A stretch of 64,000 nt of DNA from Nocardioides carbamazepini (lineage in GTDB: Bacteria > Actinomycetota > Actinomycetes > Propionibacteriales > Nocardioidaceae), in assembly GCF_024614185.1 (NCBI RefSeq), contig NZ_JAHTLF010000016.1, forward strand, positions 868,001 through 932,000, written 5' to 3'. Shown here in pieces: positions 1 through 11,312 of the stretch. Position 1 is the stretch's first letter. Each line of letters opens with the position of its first letter. The notes beneath the pieces were generated by a model that was not told where the DNA came from, did not search any database, and was given only the letters and a program-made list of their open reading frames with translations. Made by a program: the position numbers and the translations under genes.

Positions 1-120
1 GAGCGCGGTGCCGACCTGGACGGTCCGGACGCCGTCGACGTCGAGGGGCTCGACGGGCGCGATCAGGTAGGTCCGGCTGCCGATCTCGTGCCGGGTCGGC
101 TGGTCGTCGCGGAACTCCAC
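1..120 (-). CDS. partial uncharacterised CDS (5' end only)
   Basis: Forty codons run off the left edge of the window from a GTG at 118-120 on the minus strand. The peptide begins MEFRDDQPTRHEIGSRTYLI and keeps normal high-GC codon usage throughout, so it looks coding. I do not recognise the family from this short piece. It is divergent from the MarR gene, and its start is 26 bases from the MarR operator, so it could share that control. The start is chosen because the overlapping ATG one frame away gives an unlikely Ser/Thr/Arg-rich peptide. Confidence 0.45.
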   Translation of the reverse strand, partial: MEFRDDQPTRHEIGSRTYLIAPVEPLDVDGVRTVQVGTAL

Positions 121-146
121 AGGACCATGCTACCGCTCCGGGAATA

Positions 147-174
147 GTTAGCAGAGGTAATGACTTATGCTAAC
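147..174. promoter_or_regulatory. inverted repeat, probable MarR operator
   Basis: The arms GTTAGCA (147-153) and TGCTAAC (168-174) are perfect complements with a 14-base spacer, and they lie directly on the start of the MarR gene. The region is locally A/T-rich in a very G/C-rich window. Palindromes of this TTAGC/GCTAA type are typical MarR autoregulatory sites. Binding would cover the start region of marR and could also reach the divergent gene at 1-120. The function is inferred. Confidence 0.6.
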
Positions 175-177
175 GAT

Positions 178-627
178 ATGCCGACTCTCGAGAAGCACGT
201 GCGCAGCAACGCGGGGCTCGCCACCGAGCTCCGCTTCGCCGTGGTGCGGCTGCGCCGGAGGCTGTTGCGCGAGCGGCACCCCGACAACGACCTGGGCGTC
301 ACGTCGATGGCGGTGCTCTATGCCCTGGGCCGACGGGGCGACCTCACGGTCGGGGCGCTGGCGGGCCAGGAGCAGATGCAGCCGCCGAGCATGACCCGCA
401 CGATCACCGCGCTCGCCGACGCGGAGCTCGTCGAGCGGCACCCCCATCCGAGCGACGGCCGGCAGGTCGTCGTACGGATCACGGACGCGGGCCGCGCCGT
501 CGTGGCCGCCGACGTCGCCCGTCGCGACCGCTGGCTCTCGCGCCGGCTCGCCGACCTGACTCCGGAGGAGCGCGACGTCCTGCGTCGCGCGGCCCCGATC
601 CTCCAGCGCCTCGCCGAGGCCGACTGA
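178..627 (+). CDS. MarR family transcriptional regulator
   Basis: A 149-residue winged-helix repressor of the MarR family. The HTH lies near residues 50-75 (DLTVGALAGQEQMQPPSMTR) and the wing contains HPSDGRQVVVRIT, where the DGR tip is a family hallmark. It precedes an MFS exporter by about 30 bases, a standard regulator-exporter pair, so it probably represses that exporter until a small ligand binds. Two in-frame starts exist, ATG 160 and ATG 178. I chose 178 because 160 lies inside the operator with AGAGG almost touching it, whereas a TATGCT hexamer at 166-171 would give a leaderless transcript starting at 178. The ligand is unknown. Confidence 0.85.
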   Translation: MPTLEKHVRSNAGLATELRFAVVRLRRRLLRERHPDNDLGVTSMAVLYALGRRGDLTVGALAGQEQMQPPSMTRTITALADAELVERHPHPSDGRQVVVRITDAGRAVVAADVARRDRWLSRRLADLTPEERDVLRRAAPILQRLAEAD

Positions 628-656
628 CCACGCCCGACTGAACCGAAGGAGTCCCC

Positions 657-1940
657 ACGAGCCCCCGATTCCGCTCCCTGGCCCACCCGAACTACCGCCT
701 GTACTTCGCCGGCAGCATCGTGTCGAACGTCGGCACCTGGATGCAGCGGGTCGCTCAGGACTGGCTGGTCCTGACCATCCCCGGCAACGGCGGCGCCGCC
801 CTCGGCATCACGACCGGCCTCCAGTTCCTGCCGGTCCTGCTGCTCTCGCCGTACGCCGGCGTCGTGGCCGACCGCATCCCCAAGCGGGTCCTCCTCCAGA
901 TCACACAGGCCGTGATGGCCCTCGCCTCGCTCGCCCTCGGCCTGATCGCCGCGTTCGGCGCGGCCGAGACCTGGCACGTCTACCTGCTCGCCTTCGTCTT
1001 CGGCATCGGCGCGGCCTTCGACGGTCCGGCCCGCCAGGCCTTCGTCTCGGAGATGGTCGGCGCCGACGACGTCGCCAACGCGGTGAGCCTGAACTCGGCC
1101 GCCTTCAACACCGCCCGCCTGGTCGGTCCCGGCCTCGCCGGCCTGCTCATCGGCCTCGGCGGCGGCGGGATGCACGCGACCGGCTGGGTGATCCTCGCCA
1201 ACGCGGTGTCCTATCTCGCCGTGATCGCCCAGCTGCGTCGGATGGACGAGGCCACCCTGCAGTCCCCGCGCCCCGCCGCCCGCACGCCCGGGATGCTCCG
1301 CGAGGGCGTGAGCTACCTGCGCGGCCAGCCCAAGATGCTGATGATCCTCGTCCTCGCCTTCTTCATCGGCACCTTCGGCATGAACTTCCAGATCACCTCG
1401 GCCCTCATGGCGACCGAGGTCTTCGGCAAGGGCGCGGAGGAGTACGGCGTCCTCGGGTCCGTGCTCGCGGTCGGCTCCCTGTCCGGCGCCCTGGTCGCGG
1501 CCGGTCGCTCCCAGGTCCGGGTCCGGTTGCTGATGGGTGCGGCGGTGGTGTTCGGCGTCGCCGAGATCGTGGCGGGCCTGGTGCCGACGTACCTCACCTT
1601 CGTGCTGCTGTGCCCGCTCCTCGGCTTCTCGGTGATCACCGTGCTCAACTCCTGCAACGCACTGCTCCAGATCGAGTCCGCGCCGGCCCTGCGCGGGCGG
1701 GTGATGGCGATCTACATGACCATCGTGATGGGCGGCACGCCGCTCGGCGCGCCCTTCATCGGCTGGGTCGGCGAGCAGTTCGGTGCCCGGTGGACCCTGA
1801 TCCTCGGCGGTGCCCTGGTCCTGGTCGGCGTCGGGCTGGCGGTGCTGGTGCGCCGGACCGCGGCGGGCGCCGGGCCGTCGCCCCTCGGGGCGACCACCGG
1901 CTCGACCCCGGCCGTCGCTCCTGCCATGCTTCGGCCGTGA
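657..1940 (+). CDS. MFS exporter (DHA3 / EntS-like), probable ACG start
   Basis: A twelve-helix major facilitator exporter. Motif A is visible as GVVADRIPKR, and the long hydrophobic helices run through residue ~415. The first ATG/GTG/TTG in frame is GTG 720, but that would discard SPRFRSLAHPNYRLYFAGSI, which matches the usual N-terminus of these exporters (RSL..NYRL.F.G). The frame is closed by TGA at 639-641, and the only start-like codon behind an AAGGAG Shine-Dalgarno (646-651, 5 bases away) is ACG 657. I therefore place the start there, giving 427 residues. The gene probably exports a drug or siderophore under control of the upstream MarR protein, and its stop overlaps the next gene. Confidence 0.8.
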   Translation, partial: TSPRFRSLAHPNYRLYFAGSIVSNVGTWMQRVAQDWLVLTIPGNGGAALGITTGLQFLPVLLLSPYAGVVADRIPKRVLLQITQAVMALASLALGLIAAFGAAETWHVYLLAFVFGIGAAFDGPARQAFVSEMVGADDVANAVSLNSAAFNTARLVGPGLAGLLIGLGGGGMHATGWVILANAVSYLAVIAQLRRMDEATLQSPRPAARTPGMLREGVSYLRGQPKMLMILVLAFFIGTFGMNFQITSALMATEVFGKGAEEYGVLGSVLAVGSLSGALVAAGRSQVRVRLLMGAAVVFGVAEIVAGLVPTYLTFVLLCPLLGFSVITVLNSCNALLQIESAPALRGRVMAIYMTIVMGGTPLGAPFIGWVGEQFGARWTLILGGALVLVGVGLAVLVRRTAAGAGPSPLGATTGSTPAVAPAMLRP

Positions 1941-3394
1941 ACTCGGTCCCGCCCGTCGCATCGACCCACCCGCTCGACCGCTACTTCCGCATCTCCGAGC
2001 GGGGCTCCAGCCTCGGCCGGGAGATCCGCGGTGGCGTCGTCACGTTCTTCACGATGGCCTATATCGTCGTGCTGAACCCGCTGATCCTCGGCTACGCGAC
2101 CGACATCGACGGCAAGTACCTCGGCGGCGGCAGTGAGCCGAACCTGGCGGCCATCGCCGCCGGCACGGCGCTGGTGGCCGGCGTCCTCACGATCCTGATG
2201 GGCGTCGTGGCGAACTTCCCGCTCGCCCTGGCGACCGGCCTGGGGCTCAACGCCTTCCTCGCGTTCGCCGTGGCCAGCCAGATGACCTGGGCCGACGCGA
2301 TGGGCCTGGTGGTGATCGAGGGTGTCCTCATCCTGGTGCTGGTCCTCACCGGATTCCGCACCGCGGTCTTCCGCGCCGTGCCCGCGCAGCTCAAGGTCGC
2401 CATCTCGGTGGGCATCGGCCTGTTCATCGCCCTGATCGGGTTCGTCGACGCCGGCGTGGTGGGGCGGATCCCCGACGCGGCGCAGACGACGGTCCCCGTG
2501 CAGCTCGGCACCGACGGCAACCTCAGTGGCTGGCCGGTCCTGGTGTTCGTCGTGGGCCTGCTGCTCATGCTGGCGCTGTGGGTGCGCCGGGTGCGGGGCG
2601 CGATCCTGATCTCGATCGTCGTCATGACGGCGGTCGCGGTCGTCGTCGAGGCGATCGGCGACCTCGGCAGGTCCGCGGAGCAGGCCGGTGGCTGGGCGCT
2701 CACCGTCCCGGCCTGGCCCGATTCCTTCCACGCGCCCGACTTCGGCACGCTCGGCGAGTTCAACCTGCTGGGCTCGTGGGACAAGGCCGGCGTGGTCACC
2801 GTCCTGCTGCTCGTCTTCTCGCTGATGCTGGCCGACTTCTTCGACACCATGGGCACGATGACCGCCATCGGCGCGGAGGCCGAGCTGCTCGACGAGGACG
2901 GCGTGCCGCCGCACGCCGAGCGCATCCTGGTCGTCGACTCGGTCGCGGCGATCGCGGGCGGTGCGGCCGGCGTCTCGTCGAACACGTCGTACATCGAGTC
3001 GGCCTCGGGGGTCGGCGAGGGTGCTCGCACCGGCCTGGCCGCGGTCGTCACCGGAGCCCTCTTCCTGGTCACCATCTTCCTGTCGCCGCTGGTCGCGATG
3101 ATCCCGTCCGAGGCGGCGGTACCGGCGCTGGTCCTGGTCGGCTTCTTGATGATGCAGCAGATCACCGGCATCTCCTGGGACGACGTGGAGATCGCGATCC
3201 CGGCCTTCCTCACCATCGCCCTGATGCCGTTCACGTACTCGATCACGGTCGGGATCGGGGCCGGATTCGTGTCCTTCGCCTTCCTCAAGGTCGTGCGCGG
3301 CAAGGCCCGTGAGCTGCACCCGCTGCTGTGGGTCGTGGCCGGCCTGTTCGTGGTCTACTTCGCGATCGACCCGATCACCCGGTGGCTGACCTGA
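1937..3394 (+). CDS. NCS2 family permease (AzgA-like purine transporter)
   Basis: A 485-residue polytopic transporter of the NCS2/AzgA group, which imports guanine, hypoxanthine or adenine with protons. Recognisable family segments are GSSLGREIRGGVVTFFTMAY near the N-terminus, FFDTMGTMTAIGAEAELLDE in the middle, and SNTSYIESASGVGEGARTGL after it. It starts with a GTG that overlaps the MFS stop (GTGA), so the two are translationally coupled. The much longer upstream extension of this frame is a shadow of the MFS gene. The exact purine specificity cannot be read from the sequence. Confidence 0.88.
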   Translation: MNSVPPVASTHPLDRYFRISERGSSLGREIRGGVVTFFTMAYIVVLNPLILGYATDIDGKYLGGGSEPNLAAIAAGTALVAGVLTILMGVVANFPLALATGLGLNAFLAFAVASQMTWADAMGLVVIEGVLILVLVLTGFRTAVFRAVPAQLKVAISVGIGLFIALIGFVDAGVVGRIPDAAQTTVPVQLGTDGNLSGWPVLVFVVGLLLMLALWVRRVRGAILISIVVMTAVAVVVEAIGDLGRSAEQAGGWALTVPAWPDSFHAPDFGTLGEFNLLGSWDKAGVVTVLLLVFSLMLADFFDTMGTMTAIGAEAELLDEDGVPPHAERILVVDSVAAIAGGAAGVSSNTSYIESASGVGEGARTGLAAVVTGALFLVTIFLSPLVAMIPSEAAVPALVLVGFLMMQQITGISWDDVEIAIPAFLTIALMPFTYSITVGIGAGFVSFAFLKVVRGKARELHPLLWVVAGLFVVYFAIDPITRWLT

Positions 3395-3438
3395 GACCGC
3401 ACGGCTCGGCGGCGGGCCCCAGGCGTGTGTGCCGCATT

Positions 3439-3467
3439 TTGACCCGCCTTTGGGCGGCCGGTAATCT
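3439..3467 (+). promoter_or_regulatory. promoter of the str operon
   Basis: A -35 box TTGACC (3439-3444) and a -10 box TAATCT (3462-3467) are separated by exactly 17 bases, which gives a leader of about 160 bases before rpsL. The promoter is flanked by a 10-bp inverted repeat, GGCCCCAGGC at 3415-3424 and GCCTGGGGCC at 3478-3487. Only read-through from the permease gene would transcribe both arms. Strong vegetative promoters ahead of rpsL are expected. Confidence 0.7.
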
Positions 3468-3632
3468 CGAATCTCGTGCCTGGGGCCACCCGGCACATTG
3501 AGCATGCCCTCGCACCAGCCGTTCCGGCGGTCGCGGTGGCCGAGGGGTGCTCCGGCACTCCGCATGAACGCATCACCCCCGAGCCCGGCACCGTGTCGAG
3601 CCGAGAGAACAGATACGAAAGGGAACCATCAG

Positions 3633-4007
3633 GTGCCCACCATTCAGCAGTTGGTCCGCAAGGGCCGCCAGGACAAGGTGTCGAAGACCAAGACGCCTGC
3701 CCTGAAGGGTTCGCCCCAGCGACGCGGTGTGTGCACCCGCGTCTACACCACCACCCCCAAGAAGCCGAACTCCGCCCTCCGGAAGGTCGCCCGCGTGCGC
3801 CTCTCCAGCGGCGTCGAGGTCACCGCCTACATCCCGGGCGAGGGTCACAACCTCCAGGAGCACTCGATCGTGCTCGTCCGCGGCGGTCGTGTGAAGGACC
3901 TGCCCGGTGTCCGCTACAAGGTCATCCGCGGCGCGCTGGACACCCAGTCCGTGAAGAACCGTAAGCAGGCTCGCAGCCGCTACGGTGCCAAGAAGGAGAA
4001 GAGCTGA
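3633..4007 (+). CDS. rpsL: 30S ribosomal protein S12
   Basis: S12 of the decoding centre, 124 residues, the normal length. The start is GTG 3633 behind GAAAGGGA, giving the canonical N-terminus [12 protein letters not shown] longer upstream reading frame is not homologous. The positions that carry streptomycin-resistance changes in other bacteria, K43 and K88, are both lysine ([10 protein letters not shown] and GGRVKDLPG), so this is a streptomycin-sensitive allele type. It is the first gene of rpsL-rpsG-fusA-tuf. Confidence 0.98.
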   Translation: MPTIQQLVRKGRQDKVSKTKTPALKGSPQRRGVCTRVYTTTPKKPNSALRKVARVRLSSGVEVTAYIPGEGHNLQEHSIVLVRGGRVKDLPGVRYKVIRGALDTQSVKNRKQARSRYGAKKEKS

Positions 4008-4008
4008 C

Positions 4009-4479
4009 ATGCCGCGCAAGGGCCCCGCGCCGAAGCGCCCGATCGACGTCGACCCGGTCTACGGTTCGCAGCTGGTGACCCAGCTGGTGTCGAAGGTGCT
4101 CCAGGACGGCAAGAAGCAGGTCGCTCAGCGGATCGTCTACTCCGCTCTCGAAGGCACTCGCGAGAAGACCGGCGTCGACCCGGTCATCACCCTCAAGCGT
4201 GCGCTCGACAACGTGCGCCCCGCGCTCGAGGTCAAGTCCCGCCGCGTCGGTGGCGCGACCTACCAGGTCCCGATCGAGGTCAAGGGCAACCGCGGCACGA
4301 CGCTCTCGCTGCGTTGGCTCGTCGGCTACGCCCAGGAGCGTCGCGAGAAGACGATGGCCGAGCGCCTGCAGAACGAGATCCTCGACGCGGCCAACGGCCT
4401 CGGCGCCGCGGTGAAGAAGCGCGAGGACACCCACAAGATGGCCGAGTCCAACAAGGCCTTCGCTCACTACCGCTGGTGA
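4009..4479 (+). CDS. rpsG: 30S ribosomal protein S7
   Basis: S7 organises the 3' domain of 16S rRNA. It is 156 residues long, starts [11 protein letters not shown] and ends AHYRW, as in other actinobacteria. ATG 4009 lies one base after the rpsL stop, with AAGGAG (3993-3998) inside the end of rpsL as its ribosome binding site, so the two are tightly coupled. In other bacteria S7 is the translational repressor of this operon. The hairpin just after the gene may take part in such control or in RNA processing. Confidence 0.98.
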   Translation: MPRKGPAPKRPIDVDPVYGSQLVTQLVSKVLQDGKKQVAQRIVYSALEGTREKTGVDPVITLKRALDNVRPALEVKSRRVGGATYQVPIEVKGNRGTTLSLRWLVGYAQERREKTMAERLQNEILDAANGLGAAVKKREDTHKMAESNKAFAHYRW

Positions 4480-4483
4480 CCAC

Positions 4484-4515
4484 CCGTACGGCGGAGCCCC
4501 GGCTCCGCCGTACGG
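4484..4515 (+). promoter_or_regulatory. 14-bp perfect hairpin between rpsG and fusA
   Basis: Arms CCGTACGGCGGAGC (4484-4497) and GCTCCGCCGTACGG (4502-4515) pair perfectly around a CCCG loop, starting five bases after the rpsG stop. No T-run follows. It is therefore more likely an attenuator, an mRNA-stability or processing element, or a leaky terminator that sets fusA/tuf levels relative to the ribosomal proteins, than a full terminator. Confidence 0.7.
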
Positions 4516-4568
4516 CACCTGCCCATCCACCCAAACAACCAGCACCGACCTAAGGAACGCTGACTCAC

Positions 4569-6692
<2,124 letters not shown>

Positions 6693-6696
6693 CACA

Positions 6697-6717
6697 CACG
6701 GGGGCTTCGCCCCCGTG
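6697..6717 (+). promoter_or_regulatory. 9-bp GC hairpin between fusA and tuf
   Basis: Arms CACGGGGGC and GCCCCCGTG enclose a TTC loop and begin four bases after the fusA stop. A weaker CCCCG/CGGGG pair follows. There is no T-tract. Located in the 115-base fusA-tuf gap, it can act as a partial terminator or an mRNA 3' stabiliser that uncouples the abundant tuf message. I could not point to a convincing separate tuf promoter. Confidence 0.6.
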
Positions 6718-6807
6718 GACCCCCGGACACTCGGGGACTCAAGGCAGACCCTCGGCGCACCACCCCATTAGTACGAGTCAAGTAACAACACACCAGGAGG
6801 AGCCCCA

Positions 6808-8001
<1,194 letters not shown>

Positions 8002-8016
8002 TCTGACCTGCTTCGG

Positions 8017-8060
8017 GGAGACCCCCTGCTGCTTCGGCGGCAGGGGGTCTCCTGCATTTT
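8017..8060 (+). terminator. intrinsic terminator of the str operon
   Basis: A 16-bp stem (left arm 8017-8032, right arm 8037-8052) with one G-U pair closes on a TTCG tetraloop, the most stable RNA loop type, and is followed by a short T-run (TTTT, 8057-8060). It lies 16 bases after the tuf stop and cleanly separates the operon from trmB. Confidence 0.9.
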
Positions 8061-8093
8061 CGACAGGGACAGGTCAGCCGGGAGAATGGTCGG

Positions 8094-8828
8094 GTGGCTG
8101 AGCAGACGAACGGGGGCGTGCGTCCGGCACGACCGCACCACAAGCAGACCGAGGACGGCCGGCGGATGCGTGAGGTGCTCACCTACACCCGTCGCGGTAG
8201 CCGCTTCTCCCCGAGGCAGCAGGCCGCCTGGGACACCTACGCCGACCGCTGGGTGATCCCCGAGGAGGCGGTCGACGACCCGGACTTCTCCTGGACCCGG
8301 TGGTTCGGGCGCGAGGCTCCTCTCGTCGTGGAGATCGGCGGTGGCGTGGGGGAGGCGACCGCGGCCCTCGCGGCGACTCGTCCGGAGGTGAACGTCCTCG
8401 CGCTCGAGGTCTGGCGTCCCGGTGTCGCCGAGGGCCTGAGCCGGGTGGCGCAGAGCGGTGCGACCAACGTCCGGTTCAGCGGCGTCGACGCGGTCTGGAC
8501 GCTCGAGCACCTGATCGCGACCGGCACGATCAGCGAGCTGTGGACCTTCTTCCCGGACCCCTGGCACAAGACCCGGCACCACAAGCGGCGCCTGGTCAAC
8601 GCGGAGCATGCCGCCGTGATCGCCTCCCGGCTGGCGCGCGGCGCGCTGTGGCGCCTGGCGACCGACTGGGCCGACTATGCCGAGCAGATGGTCGAGGTCC
8701 TCGACGCCGAGCCGGCGCTCGAGGGCGGCGTGGTGGAGCGCTGGGCGGAGCGGCCGGTGACGAAGTTCGAGCGCAAGGGCCTGGCCAAGGGCCGTGCCAT
8801 CACCGATCTCGCCTACCGCCGCGTCTGA
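8094..8828 (+). CDS. trmB: tRNA (guanine-N7-)-methyltransferase
   Basis: Forms m7G46 in tRNA with S-adenosylmethionine. The 244-residue protein shows the SAM loop VEIGGGVGEATAALA (~78-92), the family signature FFPDPWHKTRHHKRRLV (~150-166), and the C-terminal TKFERKG segment that contacts tRNA. Start GTG 8094 lies 34 bases beyond the tuf terminator. The first ~50 residues are poorly conserved in the family. It appears to be a single-gene unit. Confidence 0.95.
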   Translation: MAEQTNGGVRPARPHHKQTEDGRRMREVLTYTRRGSRFSPRQQAAWDTYADRWVIPEEAVDDPDFSWTRWFGREAPLVVEIGGGVGEATAALAATRPEVNVLALEVWRPGVAEGLSRVAQSGATNVRFSGVDAVWTLEHLIATGTISELWTFFPDPWHKTRHHKRRLVNAEHAAVIASRLARGALWRLATDWADYAEQMVEVLDAEPALEGGVVERWAERPVTKFERKGLAKGRAITDLAYRRV

Positions 8829-8939
8829 CACACAGCGTTCACACGCTCGCCGTGGCGTGTCGCCCGAATCCGTTGGGTGCGAGGCGTACTTTCGCAAGCA
8901 GTGGCAGGCGGGGAAGCCGGCCACATCGGGAGGCCGAAC

Positions 8940-8984
8940 GTGACGAACCACGAACGCGCACCCCGGTCCGTCTACCAGGGATAG
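8940..8984 (+). CDS. 14-codon leader ORF upstream of the phoH2-like gene
   Basis: GTG 8940 is preceded by a strong Shine-Dalgarno GGGAGG (8928-8933, 6-base spacing) and runs 14 codons (VTNHERAPRSVYQG) to TAG 8982. Its stop codon lies inside two mutually exclusive hairpins that precede the PhoH gene. It has no recognised homology. Mycobacterial phoH2 is preceded by the phoAT antitoxin gene, but this ORF is much shorter and shows no evident relation to it. It could be a regulatory upstream ORF or chance. Confidence 0.35.
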   Translation: MTNHERAPRSVYQG

Positions 8985-9000
8985 GGCCGGGTGGCCCTGG
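8975..9000 (+). promoter_or_regulatory. alternative hairpins at the end of the leader ORF
   Basis: CCAGGG (8975-8980) can pair with CCCTGG (8995-9000), or GGGCC (8984-8988) can pair with GGCCC (8993-8997). The two share bases 8995-8997, so they exclude one another, and the leader-ORF stop codon sits between. This is the geometry of an attenuator that responds to ribosome position, 27 bases before the phoH start. The function is inferred from shape only. Confidence 0.35.
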
Positions 9001-9026
9001 GGGCGCGCGGTCCGGTGAGGTGAGTC

Positions 9027-10376
9027 GTGGGAATCCATCACGATGAGGCCCAGCACGATGAGGCCCAGACCAGCACGCAGCGCCGCCGTACCTACGTCCT
9101 CGACACCAGCGTCCTGCTCGCCGACCCGGCCGCCCTGCGCCGGTTCGCCGAGCACGAGGTCGTGTTGCCGGTGGTCGTGATCACCGAGCTCGAGGCCAAA
9201 CGCCACCACCCCGAGCTGGGCTACTTCGCGCGCAGCGCACTGCGGATGCTGGACGAGATGCGGGTCAGCCACGGCCGCCTCGACACGCCCGTCCCGGTGG
9301 GCGAGGAGGGCGGCAGCGTCCGCGTGGAGCTCAACCACACCGACGCCTCGTCCCTGCCCTCGGGCTTCCGCCTCGGTGACAACGACACGCGCATCCTCGC
9401 GGTCGCGCGCAACCTCGCCGACGAGGGGTACGACGTCACGCTGGTCTCCAAGGACCTGCCGATGCGGATCAAGGCCTCCGCCGTGGGCCTGGACGCCGAG
9501 GAGTACCGCGGCGAGACCACCAGTGACTCCGACACCGGCTACTCCGGCATGGCCGAGGTGGAGGTGGGCGCCGCCGAGCTCGACGAGCTCTACGACGACG
9601 GCACGCTCGACCTCGCCGACGCCCGGGAGCTGCCCTGCCACACGGGCCTGGTCCTGCTCTCGGACCGCGGCACCGCGCTGGGCCGGGTCGGCCCGGACAA
9701 GCAGGTGCACCTGGTCCGCGGCGACCGCGAGGCCTTCGGGATCCACGGCCGCAGCGCCGAGCAGCGGGTCGCCCTCGACCTCCTGCTCGACCCGGAGGTC
9801 GGGATCGTCTCGCTGGGCGGCCGGGCCGGCACCGGCAAGTCCGCGCTCGCCCTGTGCGCGGGCCTCGAGGCGGTGATGGAGCGCCAACAGCACAAGAAGG
9901 TCGTCGTCTTCCGCCCCCTGTTCGCCGTCGGCGGCCAGGAGCTCGGCTACCTGCCGGGCTCGGAGTCGGAGAAGATGTCGCCCTGGGCCCAGGCCGTCTT
10001 CGACACCCTCGGCGCGCTGACCTCGCGCGAGGTGGTGGACGAGATCCTCGACCGCGGCATGCTCGAGGTCCTCCCGCTGACCCACATCCGGGGCCGCTCG
10101 CTGCACGACTCCTTCGTCATCGTCGACGAGGCGCAGTCGCTGGAGCGCAACGTCCTCCTCACCGTGCTCTCGCGGATCGGTGCCAACTCCAAGGTGGTGC
10201 TCACCCACGACGTCGCCCAGCGCGACAACCTCCGCGTGGGACGCCACGACGGCGTCGTGGCGGTCGTCGAGAAGCTCAAGGGGCACCCGCTCTTCGCCCA
10301 CGTCACCCTGACCCGCTCCGAGCGCTCGCCGATCGCCGCCCTGGTGACGGAGATGCTGGAGAACGTCGTGGTGTGA
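9027..10376 (+). CDS. PIN-PhoH fusion protein (PhoH2-type RNase/ATPase)
   Basis: A 449-residue protein with an N-terminal PIN nuclease domain ([12 protein letters not shown] ~22-33, [19 protein letters not shown], supplying the acidic metal ligands) and a C-terminal PhoH ATPase domain (Walker [13 protein letters not shown] ~265, Walker [15 protein letters not shown]). Proteins of this build act as sequence-specific RNA-unwinding ribonucleases in mycobacteria. GTG 9027 follows GGTGAGG. A tandem 15-bp repeat at 9039-9068 encodes [10 protein letters not shown] in the non-conserved N-terminal tail. Control by the preceding leader ORF is possible. Confidence 0.93.
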   Translation: MGIHHDEAQHDEAQTSTQRRRTYVLDTSVLLADPAALRRFAEHEVVLPVVVITELEAKRHHPELGYFARSALRMLDEMRVSHGRLDTPVPVGEEGGSVRVELNHTDASSLPSGFRLGDNDTRILAVARNLADEGYDVTLVSKDLPMRIKASAVGLDAEEYRGETTSDSDTGYSGMAEVEVGAAELDELYDDGTLDLADARELPCHTGLVLLSDRGTALGRVGPDKQVHLVRGDREAFGIHGRSAEQRVALDLLLDPEVGIVSLGGRAGTGKSALALCAGLEAVMERQQHKKVVVFRPLFAVGGQELGYLPGSESEKMSPWAQAVFDTLGALTSREVVDEILDRGMLEVLPLTHIRGRSLHDSFVIVDEAQSLERNVLLTVLSRIGANSKVVLTHDVAQRDNLRVGRHDGVVAVVEKLKGHPLFAHVTLTRSERSPIAALVTEMLENVVV

Positions 10377-10508
10377 GCTCTCCCGGTGACGCTGGTGTGA
10401 CTCGTGTGATCCACGGTGCCAGCGGTGCTGGAGAGGCTGGGGAAATCGGCCGTTCGGTTTGCGTGAGCACTCTCCGTCAGGCAGGGTGGTCGCTGGCCGC
10501 CGGCGGCG

Positions 10509-11261
10509 ATGACCGTGAGTCGGGCCCGATCGGGCGGTGGCCGTGCCCATGTCGCCGAGCCCGAATCCGAGCCCTTGACGAACAACGCGCCGCAGCCGCC
10601 GAAGAGGCGCGCACCCAAGCATCGCGGTGCGCCCAAGCACGCCCACATCGCGCAGGCCCCGCGCAAGGCGGCCCGCAACGTCGTCGTGCTCTCGTCCGTC
10701 GCGGTGGCCGTCACCGGTGCCTCCGTCGCCGCCGGCCTCGCCGGCCAGCAGGCGGCTCCGGCCGCCGCGGGCGCGGCGGGGTCCGCCGATCTCGACGCGA
10801 TCGCCAACGTCGGCGCCACGGCGCTCTCGTCCGACGCGACCGAGCGTCGCGAGCCGGTGCTCTCGCGCGACGACCTGCGTCCCGCCGCGGTCCCGGCCAA
10901 GTCTGCCGACCTCGACGGCTCCCGGACGGCCGCGATCACCGACAGCCGCGAGCTCTCCGACTCCGACCCGCGCGACATCGCTCGAGCGCTCCTCGGCGAG
11001 TTCGGCTTCTCCTCCAGCCAGTTCGGCTGCCTCGACTCGCTGTGGACCCGTGAGTCCAACTGGCGCTGGAACGCCGACAACCCGACCTCCAGCGCCTACG
11101 GCATCCCACAGGCGCTGCCCGGCTCCAAGATGTCCACCGCCGGTGCCGACTGGGCCACCAACCCGGCGACCCAGATCCGCTGGGGCCTGGGCTACATCAA
11201 GGGCCGCTACGGCAGCCCCTGCAGCGCGTGGGGACACAGCGAGTCGGTGGGCTGGTACTGA
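10509..11261 (+). CDS. secreted or membrane-anchored lytic transglycosylase-like protein
   Basis: A 250-residue protein with a basic, Pro-rich N-terminus, one hydrophobic segment (~58-80, VVVLSSVAVAVTGASVAAGL), an Ala-rich linker, and a C-terminal lysozyme-like domain (~155-250). The domain shows the putative catalytic Glu in LWTRESNWRW and the following SSAYGIPQALPGSKM, as in SLT/RPF-type peptidoglycan-cleaving domains. It ends in GWY. Such proteins remodel the cell wall during growth or resuscitation. ATG 10509 lacks a clear ribosome binding site, and TTG 10575 is an alternative start. The 132-base upstream gap carries a CCAGC/GCTGG hairpin near 10419 that may terminate phoH. Confidence 0.8.
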   Translation: MTVSRARSGGGRAHVAEPESEPLTNNAPQPPKRRAPKHRGAPKHAHIAQAPRKAARNVVVLSSVAVAVTGASVAAGLAGQQAAPAAAGAAGSADLDAIANVGATALSSDATERREPVLSRDDLRPAAVPAKSADLDGSRTAAITDSRELSDSDPRDIARALLGEFGFSSSQFGCLDSLWTRESNWRWNADNPTSSAYGIPQALPGSKMSTAGADWATNPATQIRWGLGYIKGRYGSPCSAWGHSESVGWY

Positions 11262-11312
11262 GTCGGGCCCCGTCACGGGGCAACGGCACCGGGCGGGTGC
11301 GAGGATGCTGCG

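Noticed and set aside
10377-10508. possible c-di-AMP (ydaO-type) riboswitch before the lytic transglycosylase gene
   Set aside because: Such riboswitches often precede actinobacterial cell-wall hydrolases, and GGGGAAATCGG looks tempting, but the conserved aptamer blocks could not be found in order. A covariance-model search would decide.
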